NCBI RefSeq assembly: GCF_012847335.1
Contig: NZ_JABBDX010000004.1
Location: forward strand, 62,001-126,000
Source: Psychrobacter sp. MF31
GTDB lineage: Bacteria; Pseudomonadota; Gammaproteobacteria; Pseudomonadales; Moraxellaceae
Reading direction: 5' to 3'
Length of the DNA stretch: 64,000 bases
The translations under genes were made by a program, and so were the position numbers. Position 1 is the first letter of the stretch, and the number at the start of each line of letters is the position of its first letter. Below, piece after piece: positions 26,648-35,819 of this stretch. Below the pieces are notes generated by a model. The model was given only the letters and a program-made list of their open reading frames with translations. It had not been told where the DNA came from and did not search any database.

Positions 26648-28662
26648 GATACGCCCCACTTTTTTTGCTTGATGCGGGCGGCAGGCTCGTCACTGCTTGG
26701 CGCTCGGCGGCGGCGCGTGGCAGGAATGGCGCCTTTATTATTGCTCATATTATCGTTAACTTGAGCATGCTCATTTGAACGATCAGCATTTGCTTTTGCG
26801 TTAGAATCAACTGCATTTTTTGCTTGGTTTTCAGCGTCTTTGGTAACCGCTGCTTTTTTTGAAAATTCTGCTGCAATATCAGCTTCCGGTAAGCTTTTAA
26901 CAACGACGCGCGGCTTGTTGGCTTTTTCACGAACCGCAAGAACATCACTGCTTGGCGCTCGGCGGCGGCGCTGACTGGGAACAGCATCACTGGTTGGTGC
27001 AGGCTTTGGCGCAGTGGCGGAATAGCGTGGTGGCTCTTTTTCGCTATCTTTTTTACTTACTGGCGCACGATCAACCTGAGAGATTTTATTGTTCTCATAT
27101 TGGCTGTTTTCAGGTTGGTTGTTTTCAGATGGGTCGTTTTGCAACGTGCCTTTTTTACCGGTTAAGCTTTTTTGCAACGGTGGCACAACGCTTTGATGCT
27201 CAATCACAAATAACGGCTTGGGATGCGCCGCACTTTTTTGAGTGGGCAGCGCCAATTGATGCAGCTGATTTAGTTCGCTTTTGTCTTGATTACTGGGCTG
27301 ATGCTGCGAGCGCTGGTGATGAGCCGTTTTTTCAGCAGCTTCAAAGTTGCTTACGCCGGATTTGACCTCAACGCTTTCTATATTCTCATTTTGTTTTTGC
27401 CGGTTGCGGTTGCGACCACGTTTTTGAGCGCTGCGGCGGCTGTCATCAAAGCTTGCGATGGCTTTTTGTTTTTGCTTGTCGCTAAGCAATTGAAAATTTT
27501 GCCACCATTCGCCCATGCCGTTGGTCGACTCGGACAACGGGTGTTCGCTATCGCCGCACTCCTCACGAAGTAATAAAAAATCAAAGCCGGCACGAAAGCG
27601 TGGGTGCTCGGACAATCCTTCGATTTGCTTGGCTTTTGGCGCGGCAAGTCGCGGCTGAAGCAGCCAAATATCGCGGATAAATTGCTCGGCAAACTTTGGA
27701 ATGGCGGTTTTTATCCGTTGGCGATCAATGACTTTGCTAGCGGCTTGCAATTGCGCTTCAGCAAACGGCATGTTGCGCTTTTTAAATTTTTCAAGCTGAT
27801 ATAAATAGTTTTCCCAAAGCAGCGCGGCATAAAAAAACGCCGGATTGATGCTTTTGCCGGCTTTGATGCGCTTATCGGTGTTAATAGCCACTTGCTGAAC
27901 CAATGGGCTTGGGGCTTTTGGTGGATAAATAACCAAATGCTCAATCGCACCGGATTCAAATAATAAGGGCAACAACGGCACCAAATAGCCGCCAGTGAAC
28001 ATCTTTTGCGTTTCATCATAAAGGCGGTGCGGCGAGATTTGCTCAAGAAGCGCCCAGTTTTCAGGTCGAAATTGACGGGCAAGCGCCTCATCAAATTCAA
28101 ATCCCAATTTGGCTTTAAATCGCAGCGCTCGAAGCAGCCGAACGGGGTCTTCTTCAATTCGGGTTTGCGCGTCCCCTAAAAGACGGATGATTTTATGGTT
28201 AATATCATCAATCGCCCCGCAAAAATCGTGAACGACGCCGGTTAACGGCTGATAATATAAGGCATTGATTGAAAAGTCGCGTCGGGCAAAGTCCTGCTTG
28301 ATATCGCCCCAAACGTTGTCACGAATAAGCATACCATCTTGGGTAATGTTGGCGTCGTTTTTGGGCGGCGCGCGAAAAGTTGCCACTTCAATCAAGTCGC
28401 GACCTGAATACACGTGAGCGAGCTGAAACCTGCGACCAATAATCCGGCAGCGCTTGCCAAACACGTCTTTGACCTCATGCGGCTTGGCGTCGGTGACAGC
28501 ATCAAAGTCCTTAGGCTTAAGTCCAAGCAGGGTATCACGGACGCCGCCGCCCACGATAAATGCCTCAAAACCGGCTCGTGCCAGCGTGGCAATCACTTCA
28601 ATGATGGAATTGGGTAATTCAGATTTGTGTAACGCTAACTGCTTGGCGGCGCGCTCGGCCAT
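26644..28662 (-). CDS. pcnB: Poly(A) polymerase I with long basic tail
   Basis: PcnB adds poly(A) to RNA 3' ends and so marks them for decay. The class II nucleotidyltransferase core is FIVGGGVRDTLLGLKPKDFD with its metal-binding Asp pair, followed by RRDFSINALYY and the RNA-binding domain. E. coli PcnB is about 465 residues; this one has 672 because of a low-complexity tail from about residue 415 on. The tail is rich in Gln, Asn, Ser, Lys and Ala and has two copies of RRRRAPSSD (about 563-571 and 648-656). AAGGAG precedes the ATG. First gene of the folK-panB-panC operon. Confidence 0.93.
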   Translation of the reverse strand: MAERAAKQLALHKSELPNSIIEVIATLARAGFEAFIVGGGVRDTLLGLKPKDFDAVTDAKPHEVKDVFGKRCRIIGRRFQLAHVYSGRDLIEVATFRAPPKNDANITQDGMLIRDNVWGDIKQDFARRDFSINALYYQPLTGVVHDFCGAIDDINHKIIRLLGDAQTRIEEDPVRLLRALRFKAKLGFEFDEALARQFRPENWALLEQISPHRLYDETQKMFTGGYLVPLLPLLFESGAIEHLVIYPPKAPSPLVQQVAINTDKRIKAGKSINPAFFYAALLWENYLYQLEKFKKRNMPFAEAQLQAASKVIDRQRIKTAIPKFAEQFIRDIWLLQPRLAAPKAKQIEGLSEHPRFRAGFDFLLLREECGDSEHPLSESTNGMGEWWQNFQLLSDKQKQKAIASFDDSRRSAQKRGRNRNRQKQNENIESVEVKSGVSNFEAAEKTAHHQRSQHQPSNQDKSELNQLHQLALPTQKSAAHPKPLFVIEHQSVVPPLQKSLTGKKGTLQNDPSENNQPENSQYENNKISQVDRAPVSKKDSEKEPPRYSATAPKPAPTSDAVPSQRRRRAPSSDVLAVREKANKPRVVVKSLPEADIAAEFSKKAAVTKDAENQAKNAVDSNAKANADRSNEHAQVNDNMSNNKGAIPATRRRRAPSSDEPAARIKQKKWGVS
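26690..26716. repeat. 27-base direct repeat, copy 1, in pcnB tail
   Basis: Identical over 27 bases to 26945-26971. It encodes the (minus-strand) RRRRAPSSD module. Confidence 0.85.
26945..26971. repeat. 27-base direct repeat, copy 2, in pcnB tail
   Basis: Second copy of the repeat at 26690-26716, 255 bases away. That is a multiple of three, so the frame is kept. Confidence 0.85.
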
Positions 28663-28834
28663 GCATCTACTCCTTGCCGGTCAAAACCGCATGATGGATC
28701 AGCTCTGCGCATAGCAGCAGCGCCTCAGGCGGATGTCAGCGCTAGTTTAACAAATTTTACGCGCCACGTGTGATCTTGCCGCATCAGTCATGTTAAATCT
28801 TTTAGGTGTTTTTTAACCAGCGGCTTGGTATTGT

Positions 28835-29224
28835 TTAGCGAACTCGCAGCCGCGAGCGGTTTTTTTCAATGGTTTTGACACCGATGCCTTTCACCTTTGC
28901 TAAGTCATCAATGCTATTAAAATTGCCAAACATCTCACGGTATAAAATAATCGCTTGCGCTTTGCTGCTGCCAATCCCATGAAGCGATACCAATTCGGCT
29001 TCGGTTGCCGTATTGAGGTTCACCAGCGCCGATTTTACCGCTTGCTCTGCCAAGTTTTCTTGGCGAATTAACTGCTGATAAGCATTTTTTGGGTCGCCAA
29101 AACACATAGCGGCAAGGCTTATTTTCGGCGTCATCAACATCAATGATAAACACAATAAAAACGCGGTTAATGAAAAAGCAGAAAATGAAAAAACGGGCAG
29201 CGAAAAAGTTTTAGTCCTTTTCAT
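28835..29224 (-). CDS. ComEA-like helix-hairpin-helix DNA-binding protein
   Basis: A 129-residue exported protein with a signal peptide (MKRTKTF then a Phe/Leu-rich core, ISLA cleavage) and a C-terminal pair of helix-hairpin-helix motifs (LVSLHGIGSSKAQAIILYRE; DLAKVKGIGVKTIEKNRSRL). This is the ComEA design: periplasmic DNA binding in natural transformation. The start at 29224 overlaps the end of mazG by 14 bases (ATGAAAAGGACTAA); the frame also opens at 29278. Competence in this strain is inference only. Confidence 0.83.
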   Translation of the reverse strand: MKRTKTFSLPVFSFSAFSLTAFLLCLSLMLMTPKISLAAMCFGDPKNAYQQLIRQENLAEQAVKSALVNLNTATEAELVSLHGIGSSKAQAIILYREMFGNFNSIDDLAKVKGIGVKTIEKNRSRLRVR

Positions 29225-30101
29225 AACGTTTTGCCGCTTGCCAAAGCTGCTCCATTTCAGAAAGCGAGCTGTCCTCAAGGCTTTGATTGAGCTTTAACAA
29301 CTCATTTTCAATAAAACCAAACCGCGATTTAAACTTATGAACGCAAGTTAACGTTGCCGCTTCGGCATCTAAATCAAGCTTTCTTGCGATATTGACCAAA
29401 GCAAAAAAACAATCGCCAAGCTCTTTTTCAATCACGGACTTGTTGGCTTTAATCTCAGCTTTGGATTTGTTTTCAATTTCGGCTTTTAGCTCGCCTATTT
29501 CCTCATCAAGCTTATCCAGTGCGCCGCTGACGCCCTCCCAATCAAAACCAAGCTTTGAGGCTTGTTTTTGCAATTCTTGAGCTTGCATGAGTGCGCTTCC
29601 GGCTTTGATATTGTCCAATCGACGTTTGGGCTTGCCGCGAGCGGCTTTGACGGCGTTTTCTTCGGCTTTAATTTCATCCCAACGTTCTTTCACTGCCGCA
29701 TCATCGGGCAAATTGTCCTTATCAAACACATGCGGATGACGGCGAATCAGCTTTTCTTGCAGCGTTTGGATGACGTCATTTAGATCAAAACGGTTTTGCT
29801 CAGCATAAAGCTGACAATGAAAAATCACTTGCAAGAGGACATCACCAAGCTCACCTTTGATGTCCTCGTCGTCATTATCTTGAACTGCCTCGGCAAGCTC
29901 GTAAGCTTCTTCAATCGCGTAGGGAATCAAGCTTTGGTTGGTCTGCTTTTTATCCCAAGGGCAATCAGCACGAAGCCTTGCCATCAATGCGATTAAATCG
30001 GTAATCTCGCCTGTGGCGGTTGGCGCTCCCTCTAAAGGTGCAGGAACGCGAACGCTCGTTTTTGGATTATTTTGAGAGGTTAAAGCGTGAGTCTTGGTCA
30101 T
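29211..30101 (-). CDS. mazG: Nucleoside triphosphate pyrophosphohydrolase MazG
   Basis: MazG hydrolyses (d)NTPs to monophosphates and pyrophosphate, cleaning damaged nucleotides. It has the tandem MazG layout: the first domain carries the catalytic EEAYELAEAVQ ... ELGDVLLQVIFH, the second IEKELGDCFFALVNIARKL. At 296 residues it is longer than E. coli (263) because of a short N-terminal tail and a Lys/Glu-rich insert near residue 200. AGGAC precedes the ATG. It overlaps comEA. Confidence 0.94.
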   Translation of the reverse strand: MTKTHALTSQNNPKTSVRVPAPLEGAPTATGEITDLIALMARLRADCPWDKKQTNQSLIPYAIEEAYELAEAVQDNDDEDIKGELGDVLLQVIFHCQLYAEQNRFDLNDVIQTLQEKLIRRHPHVFDKDNLPDDAAVKERWDEIKAEENAVKAARGKPKRRLDNIKAGSALMQAQELQKQASKLGFDWEGVSGALDKLDEEIGELKAEIENKSKAEIKANKSVIEKELGDCFFALVNIARKLDLDAEAATLTCVHKFKSRFGFIENELLKLNQSLEDSSLSEMEQLWQAAKRYEKD

Positions 30102-30231
30102 AATATCGTCCTGATTTCGTTGCCATCATAGGCGGCGCGGCAGGGTTAGTGTATCATTAATCGGTACAAAATTTAGCCCATCATATTTAGATTAACCAAC
30201 AGTATTTATTCTAATTTTTTAAAAAAAAATA

Positions 30232-30239
30232 AAGGAGGT
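30232..30239 (+). promoter_or_regulatory. Near-perfect ribosome binding site of manB
   Basis: AAGGAGGT is a full match to the anti-Shine-Dalgarno, with GGAGG only four bases before the ATG. It is stronger than nearly all other sites in the window. Confidence 0.8.
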
Positions 30240-30242
30240 TTA

Positions 30243-31730
30243 ATGACCACAACTCAGCACTTTTCAAAACCCGAGCCGCAATTTGAGCCGCGATCCATCA
30301 CCTCATTTAAAGCTTATGACATTCGCGGTGAGCTTGGCGTCAATCTTGATGAGGACATTGCTTATCGCATTGGTCGCGCCTTTGCACAAATCTTGGCGGC
30401 GCGATTAGACGATGATCATGATGACAATAACAATATCGAAAATAAAGCCCTAAACCGCTGCATTGTCATCGGCTGCGACATTCGCCCCTCAAGTGAAGCG
30501 TTAAAAGCCGCCACCATTTCGGGCATTGTTGACGCAGGCATCGATGTGATTGATTTGGGAATGACCGGAACGGAAGAGGTTTATTTTGCCACCAGTCATT
30601 ACCAAGCACTTGGCGGCATTGAGGTGACGGCAAGCCATAACCCGATTAATTACAATGGCTTAAAGCTGGTTAAAGAGCACTCAAAGCCGATTAGCGCGGA
30701 TGACGGTTTGGCAGAAATTCAAACGCTTGCTGAGTCGGGAAACTTTGCTAAACCTACCAAGCTTGGCACTATTCAATTAAAAACTGATAAAACGGCTTAT
30801 ATTCAGCATTTACTGACCTTTATTGATGCTAAAAAGTTAAAACCGCTTAAACTGGTTATTAATTGCGGCAACGGCAGCGCCGCCCCTGTTGTTGATTTAT
30901 TGGTTGACAACTTACAACAACAAGGCGCGCCCCTACAAGTTATCAGGCTGCATCATGAGCCCGACGGCAGCTTTCCAAATGGTATTCCGAACCCCATGAT
31001 TTTGGAAAATCGCAGTGCCACCCGCGATGCCATCATTGAAAATAACGCCGATTTAGGCATTGCCTTTGATGGCGACTTTGACCGCTGCTTTTTGTTTGAT
31101 GAAACTGGCAATTTTATCGATGGCAGTTATATCGTTGGTATGCTCGCGCAAGCGTTTTTACAAAAGCATCCGAGTGAGTCCATCGTTTACGACCCACGGG
31201 TGATTTTTAACACCGAAGCCGTCATTGAAAAATTTAATGGTAATGGCGTATTGAGTAAATCAGGACACTCCTTTATCAAGCAAAAAATGCGCGACGCCGG
31301 CGCGATTTACGGTGGTGAGATGTCCGCGCATCACTACTTTCGCGACTTTTTTTACTGCGATAGCGGCATGATTCCGTGGTTGTTGACCATTGAGCTGTTA
31401 TCCACAAGCGGTAAAACGTTATCCGAGCTTGTCCACCAATACCTTGATGACTATCCAAGCTCAGGGGAGCTGAATTTTCGCTTAACAGACAGTGACGCCC
31501 CAACCATTATCCATGACATTGAACAGTATTTTGCCGCTCAAAATCCTGAAAAATCAACGCTTGATGGCTTAAGTCTTGATTTTGACAACTGGCGCTTTAA
31601 TTTACGAGCATCAAATACCGAGCCGCTTATCCGCTTAAATATTGAAGCTAAAGGCAATCTTAAGTTACTTGAAGAAAAAACGGCAGAACTGGTCACTTGG
31701 CTTAAAGGTCGCGGCGCAATTCCTGCCTAG
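30243..31730 (+). CDS. manB: Phosphomannomutase / phosphoglucomutase (ManB/CpsG type)
   Basis: An alpha-D-phosphohexomutase interconverting mannose-6-P and mannose-1-P, often also the glucose phosphates. SFKAYDIRGELG, the phosphoserine loop TASHNPINYNGLK, the metal loop FDGDFDRCF, the sugar-binding GGEMSAHHYF and the phosphate-binding RASNTEPL are all intact. The order and wording are closest to enterobacterial CpsG/ManB. At 495 residues it has an extra Asp/Asn-rich insert (DDDHDDNNNIENK) near residue 60. It converges on the Ugd-like gene, as pgm does in Acinetobacter capsule loci. Confidence 0.92.
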   Translation: MTTTQHFSKPEPQFEPRSITSFKAYDIRGELGVNLDEDIAYRIGRAFAQILAARLDDDHDDNNNIENKALNRCIVIGCDIRPSSEALKAATISGIVDAGIDVIDLGMTGTEEVYFATSHYQALGGIEVTASHNPINYNGLKLVKEHSKPISADDGLAEIQTLAESGNFAKPTKLGTIQLKTDKTAYIQHLLTFIDAKKLKPLKLVINCGNGSAAPVVDLLVDNLQQQGAPLQVIRLHHEPDGSFPNGIPNPMILENRSATRDAIIENNADLGIAFDGDFDRCFLFDETGNFIDGSYIVGMLAQAFLQKHPSESIVYDPRVIFNTEAVIEKFNGNGVLSKSGHSFIKQKMRDAGAIYGGEMSAHHYFRDFFYCDSGMIPWLLTIELLSTSGKTLSELVHQYLDDYPSSGELNFRLTDSDAPTIIHDIEQYFAAQNPEKSTLDGLSLDFDNWRFNLRASNTEPLIRLNIEAKGNLKLLEEKTAELVTWLKGRGAIPA

Positions 31731-31752
31731 ACGCTTTTATAAGGTCATTATG

Positions 31753-31786
31753 AAAAAACCGCCCAAGACAATTTGAGCGGTTTTTT
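31753..31786. terminator. Bidirectional terminator manB / Ugd-like gene
   Basis: Ten-base arms AAAAAACCGC / GCGGTTTTTT, between convergent stops at 31730 and 31813. Confidence 0.88.
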
Positions 31787-31812
31787 AACGCTTTTTAGCA
31801 GATTCATTTCGA

Positions 31813-33168
31813 TTATTTACTGCGACCAAGACCGATATACTCACCAACCAAGTTATCAATTTGCGCGCCCGTTAACACGTTTTGGGCGTCAAATACTGGC
31901 AAACCAGATTGGTTAAGCTGAGCAATGTCCATGGGCTCTTGATGAGAAACGCTTAATAAAAACATTGCTTGGGCGCCCTGAATACCGTCATAAGGTGAGT
32001 CGATAATCTCAAGCAGCGGCTCATTTGGATAGCGCGCTAGCAGCTCGCCTTTTGCTTTATCCGTATAAACGCGCGTTTTGATGTTATACGACCAAAGCAG
32101 CGCCAATAAGGGATGGATGGCAGAGTTTGCCGTTCGCCCTGAGTCGGCTTTATAGCTTGCACCCCAAATCATCACCGTTTTATTGTCGATAAAACCATCA
32201 AAATATTGCCAAAACTTGCGAAAAATCAGCTCTTTTTGGTCGTCATTGATATGAATGACCGACTTGATCAGCGGCATCGCAATCTGGCAATCCGCGCTTG
32301 ATTGCTGCAAAGCTTCAAGCTCAAGCGGCAACGTATTGCCGCCAAATCCCCAACCGGCGGTCAAATAACTGCCACCAACCCGATCATCAAGCCCCATGAT
32401 TTGGCTGACCTTTTGAATATCAACGCCGTTAACATCGGCAAACCTTGACATCTCATTCATAAAGCTAACACGGGTTGCAAGCATTGCCATAATACTGCTT
32501 CGCGCAAACTCAATGGTTGCAATATCGGCGTGATGATACGCTTTTGCTTGCTGCATTAAGGGTCGCAAAACATTAAGGCGACCGCTGCTGTTTGGCGTTT
32601 TTTCTCCCAATAACCAAAGCATTGGGGTGAGCATGGAGCTAAACGCTGCGCCATCTTGCAAAAATACAAACGGCACATAAAACACCCAAGCTCGTAGCAA
32701 TTTTTCAGCAAAAGCGCTAACTTGACCAATTTTTGCCGTTCCGCTTAAAATAATCGGGCTTGATTGCTGCTGACTGTGGTTAAACGCGGTAATCCATGTG
32801 TCATCTGACCAGTGAGGTTGAATACTGTTTAAAAACAACCAGTAAAGCTCAACCGATTGACCTTGGACGGCTGAATTTTCCAGTTGATAACGGTCAATAA
32901 CGGCAGTTGCCTCATTTGGCAACTCAAAGCATTCAAGCTGGTTTTGGCTAGAATAAAGCTGCCAAAGCGCTTGCAAATGATGCTCAAAACTATATTGACC
33001 AAGCGTTTTATGAAGCTCTGATAACTTGGCAAACAAGTGAACGCGCTGATTGAGGCTCGCGAGTACCACAGCTGTGGTAATGGCATCGATGCTATGACCA
33101 ATGATAATGCAAACTTTGGAGTCAGAAGCAGTTGCTATTGCATTTGGCGCCAATTGTGAATAAGGCAT
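31813..33168 (-). CDS. Degenerate UDP-glucose/GDP-mannose dehydrogenase paralogue
   Basis: A 451-residue protein with the three-part fold of the UDP-glucose dehydrogenase family: LATRVSFMNEMSRFADVNGVDIQKVSQIMGLDDRVG, then WGFGGNTLPLELEAL, then WGASYKADSGRTANS. The key residues are gone. The catalytic Cys of the family's GGSCFPKD is Thr279 in GGNTLPLE, the Lys of that motif is Leu, and the N-terminal GxGYVG dinucleotide loop reads GHSIDA (24-29). The frame is intact with a good ribosome site (AAAGGT), so it is probably made but inactive as a dehydrogenase. It could have a regulatory or structural role; that is inference. Confidence 0.8.
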   Translation of the reverse strand: MPYSQLAPNAIATASDSKVCIIIGHSIDAITTAVVLASLNQRVHLFAKLSELHKTLGQYSFEHHLQALWQLYSSQNQLECFELPNEATAVIDRYQLENSAVQGQSVELYWLFLNSIQPHWSDDTWITAFNHSQQQSSPIILSGTAKIGQVSAFAEKLLRAWVFYVPFVFLQDGAAFSSMLTPMLWLLGEKTPNSSGRLNVLRPLMQQAKAYHHADIATIEFARSSIMAMLATRVSFMNEMSRFADVNGVDIQKVSQIMGLDDRVGGSYLTAGWGFGGNTLPLELEALQQSSADCQIAMPLIKSVIHINDDQKELIFRKFWQYFDGFIDNKTVMIWGASYKADSGRTANSAIHPLLALLWSYNIKTRVYTDKAKGELLARYPNEPLLEIIDSPYDGIQGAQAMFLLSVSHQEPMDIAQLNQSGLPVFDAQNVLTGAQIDNLVGEYIGLGRSK

Positions 33169-33210
33169 AAGCTGACCTTTTAAAGGTTAAAAAACATTGC
33201 GCTCAGAGTG

Positions 33211-34881
33211 TTAAGACAACTTTTGAATTTGGTCTAACAGCTGATTGGTCGAGCCATCAAACGGACGGTCATCTTGACTGAGCGCTTGATAAACCGATTC
33301 TGCCATCTGTTTTCCCATCTCAACGCCCCATTGGTCAAACGGGTTAATGTCCCAAATGCAAGCCATCACATAAACTTTATGCTCATAAAGCGCAATGAGC
33401 GATCCCAAGCTTTTTGGCGTCAGCTCATCAATTAAAATCGTCGTTGAGGGCTGATTGCCGCGATAATTTTTAAATTTATCGGTAACGCAAGCCATTGCGG
33501 TATTTTCCACGGCGGCATTGCCAAACGCAAGCACGCGGCTTTGCGCCAGGCAATTTGATAGCGCAAGCTCATGTTGATGCCGCAAGGTAGCAAACTTTGC
33601 CTCATGACTGTAATGACGAACGCAAGCAATAAAATCGCAAGACACCTGCTGAGTGCCTTGGTGCAAGAGCTGATAAAACGCATGCTGAGCATCTGAGCCA
33701 ATCTCGCCCCACAAAATCGGGCAAGTATTGTAATCAACTTTTGCACCTTCATGGGTGACTGATTTGCCGTTACTTTCCATCTCAAGCTGGGTTAAATAGC
33801 TTGGCAAATATGCAAGTCTGCCATCATAAGGCAGCACGGTATGGGCATGGATTTGTAAAAAACTGCTGTTCCAAACGGCAATAAGACCCAGCAAAACAGG
33901 CAAGTTTTCTGCAAAATCGGTCGTTGCAAAATGCTCATCCATCTCGTGAGCGCCAGCAAGCAAGTCGTAAAATCTTGGCACCCCAATCGCAATGGCAATC
34001 GCAAGTCCAATGGCTGACCACAGCGAAAATCTACCGCCAACCCACTCCCAAAGCTCAAGCTGATGCTCAGGGTGAATGCCCCAAACGCTCATTTTCTCAT
34101 GATTGGCAGAAATACCAATAAAATGACGCCGAAGCACGCTTTGCTTTGACCCTGACAGCGTTGCTGCGGTTGTGAGCAGCCAGTTGAGCGCCGTTTCGGC
34201 GTTCGATAGCGTATCTACAGTGCCAAAGGATTTGGATGAAATGATAAATAATGTCGTTTCTGGATTGAGCCATTTGAGCAAATTATCGAGCTGACTGCCA
34301 TCCATGTTCGACACAAAATGAACGTCAATGTCGCTATCTGACCATTCATCAAGCGCCGCGCTTGCCATTAACGGTCCTAAATCTGAGCCACCAACGCCGA
34401 TATTGACCACATCGGTGATCGCTTTTCCTGAAAAGCCGCGCCAAGTGCCACTGCGAATGCGCTCGGATAAATGCTCAACCTTAGCCAAACTTTGATGGAT
34501 GTCTTTGACCACATCTGTGCCCTCAACCAAAAGGCTTGCAGATTTGGGAAGCCTAAGGGCGGTATGAAGGGCGGCGCGCTGCTCACTGGTATTCACCTTG
34601 ATACCGCTTAATAAATCATCAATTTTACGCTTTAATCTGCTGTCATCAGCAAGCGCTAACAGATGGTTGAATACCTCCTCATCAATACACTGCTTGCTAT
34701 AGTCCAAATATAAGGACAAAGCCGTGGCTTGAAAGCGCTTAGCACGAGTCTTATCTTGGTCAAAAAGCTTGGGCAGTGACCACGTTTTTTTGGCTAAACA
34801 CTCAAGCGCTGACCAATGCGCACAGTCGCGCGCACTTAAAGGCTGCGCTCCTGATTGAGCTGATAATGCTTTGCTCATCAT
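33211..34881 (-). CDS. pgi: Glucose-6-phosphate isomerase
   Basis: Pgi interconverts glucose-6-P and fructose-6-P. The 556-residue length is normal. Signatures include NVGVGGSDLGPLMA-type phosphate binding (VNIGVGGSDLGPLMA), the ISSKSFGTVDTLSNAE loop, GGRFSLWSAIGL and the C-terminal WDINPFDQWGVEMGK. The ATG overlaps the galU stop (ATGA), so the two are translationally coupled. In this block the enzyme feeds hexose phosphates to manB and galU. Confidence 0.97.
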   Translation of the reverse strand: MMSKALSAQSGAQPLSARDCAHWSALECLAKKTWSLPKLFDQDKTRAKRFQATALSLYLDYSKQCIDEEVFNHLLALADDSRLKRKIDDLLSGIKVNTSEQRAALHTALRLPKSASLLVEGTDVVKDIHQSLAKVEHLSERIRSGTWRGFSGKAITDVVNIGVGGSDLGPLMASAALDEWSDSDIDVHFVSNMDGSQLDNLLKWLNPETTLFIISSKSFGTVDTLSNAETALNWLLTTAATLSGSKQSVLRRHFIGISANHEKMSVWGIHPEHQLELWEWVGGRFSLWSAIGLAIAIAIGVPRFYDLLAGAHEMDEHFATTDFAENLPVLLGLIAVWNSSFLQIHAHTVLPYDGRLAYLPSYLTQLEMESNGKSVTHEGAKVDYNTCPILWGEIGSDAQHAFYQLLHQGTQQVSCDFIACVRHYSHEAKFATLRHQHELALSNCLAQSRVLAFGNAAVENTAMACVTDKFKNYRGNQPSTTILIDELTPKSLGSLIALYEHKVYVMACIWDINPFDQWGVEMGKQMAESVYQALSQDDRPFDGSTNQLLDQIQKLS

Positions 34882-35777
34882 TGATTGCCCGCCAATTGCT
34901 GCTTAGCAAAATAAATAAACGCCTGCATATAAGACGTCATGTCGCCGGCATCAAAGCTGTCCCCTGTCATTGTCGTCACTTGAACGCCTGAGGTACTAAT
35001 TAACGCATCAATGGCATCGGTCAGCTGAATCTCACCACCAACGGAGGGCTGAGTGGTTGCCAAATAATCAAAAATACGGTTGTCAAATACATAACGCCCA
35101 ACCACAGCAAGCCTTGATGGAGCATCTTTTAAGTTTGGTTTTTCAACGAATCCTGCCACACCAAAGCTTTTATTTTTCAATAGTTTATTTTGGTTGATTG
35201 TTGGCGCTGACTGACCCTCACAAAGCTTTGCAATGCCATATTTATGAACGTCGCTATCGGCAACTTGATCGACCAAAATTTGTGATTGCTGATTATGGTT
35301 AAACGCATCAATCATAAATGCTAAGTTATCTTGGCTTAAATCCGTGATAAAAGGATTGAGAACCACATCTGGAAGCAGCACCGCAAAGTTATGATCGCCA
35401 ACAATCGGTCTTGCGGCAAGCACCGCATGACCAAGCCCCAATGGCTTTCCTTGGCGAATCATCGACACGCTGACATCACTTGGCAGCCAGTTTAAACTGT
35501 CAGCAAGATCGTCTTTACCTTTTTGGCGCAATTGGGTGTCAAGCTCAGCGTTCACATCAAAATAGTTTTCAATGGCGCTTTTTTGCGCGTGCCCCACCAA
35601 AATAATATGCTTGATGCCAGCGGCAATCGCCTCTTCGATCACATAATGAATGGCAGGTTTATTACCAAGCGGTAGCAGCTCTTTGGGAACAGATTTGGAC
35701 AATGGCAGCATTCTTGTGCCAAAACCCGCCACGGGAATGACGGCATGAGAGATAGAAGTGGTCATAATTTTTGTCAT
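34878..35777 (-). CDS. galU: UTP-glucose-1-phosphate uridylyltransferase
   Basis: GalU makes UDP-glucose for polysaccharides and UDP-sugar conversion. The nucleotidyltransferase motif AGFGTRMLPLSKSVPKELLPL and the VEKP segment (GFVEKPNLKDAPS) are present, in 299 residues. Two starts are possible (35777, or 35765 with MTTSISHAV), and neither has a clear Shine-Dalgarno. It follows galE by 42 bases and overlaps pgi by 4. Confidence 0.95.
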   Translation of the reverse strand: MTKIMTTSISHAVIPVAGFGTRMLPLSKSVPKELLPLGNKPAIHYVIEEAIAAGIKHIILVGHAQKSAIENYFDVNAELDTQLRQKGKDDLADSLNWLPSDVSVSMIRQGKPLGLGHAVLAARPIVGDHNFAVLLPDVVLNPFITDLSQDNLAFMIDAFNHNQQSQILVDQVADSDVHKYGIAKLCEGQSAPTINQNKLLKNKSFGVAGFVEKPNLKDAPSRLAVVGRYVFDNRIFDYLATTQPSVGGEIQLTDAIDALISTSGVQVTTMTGDSFDAGDMTSYMQAFIYFAKQQLAGNQ

Positions 35778-35819
35778 TAGTTATTATCAAAAGTTCGTGA
35801 TGGTTTAAAAATTAACATT

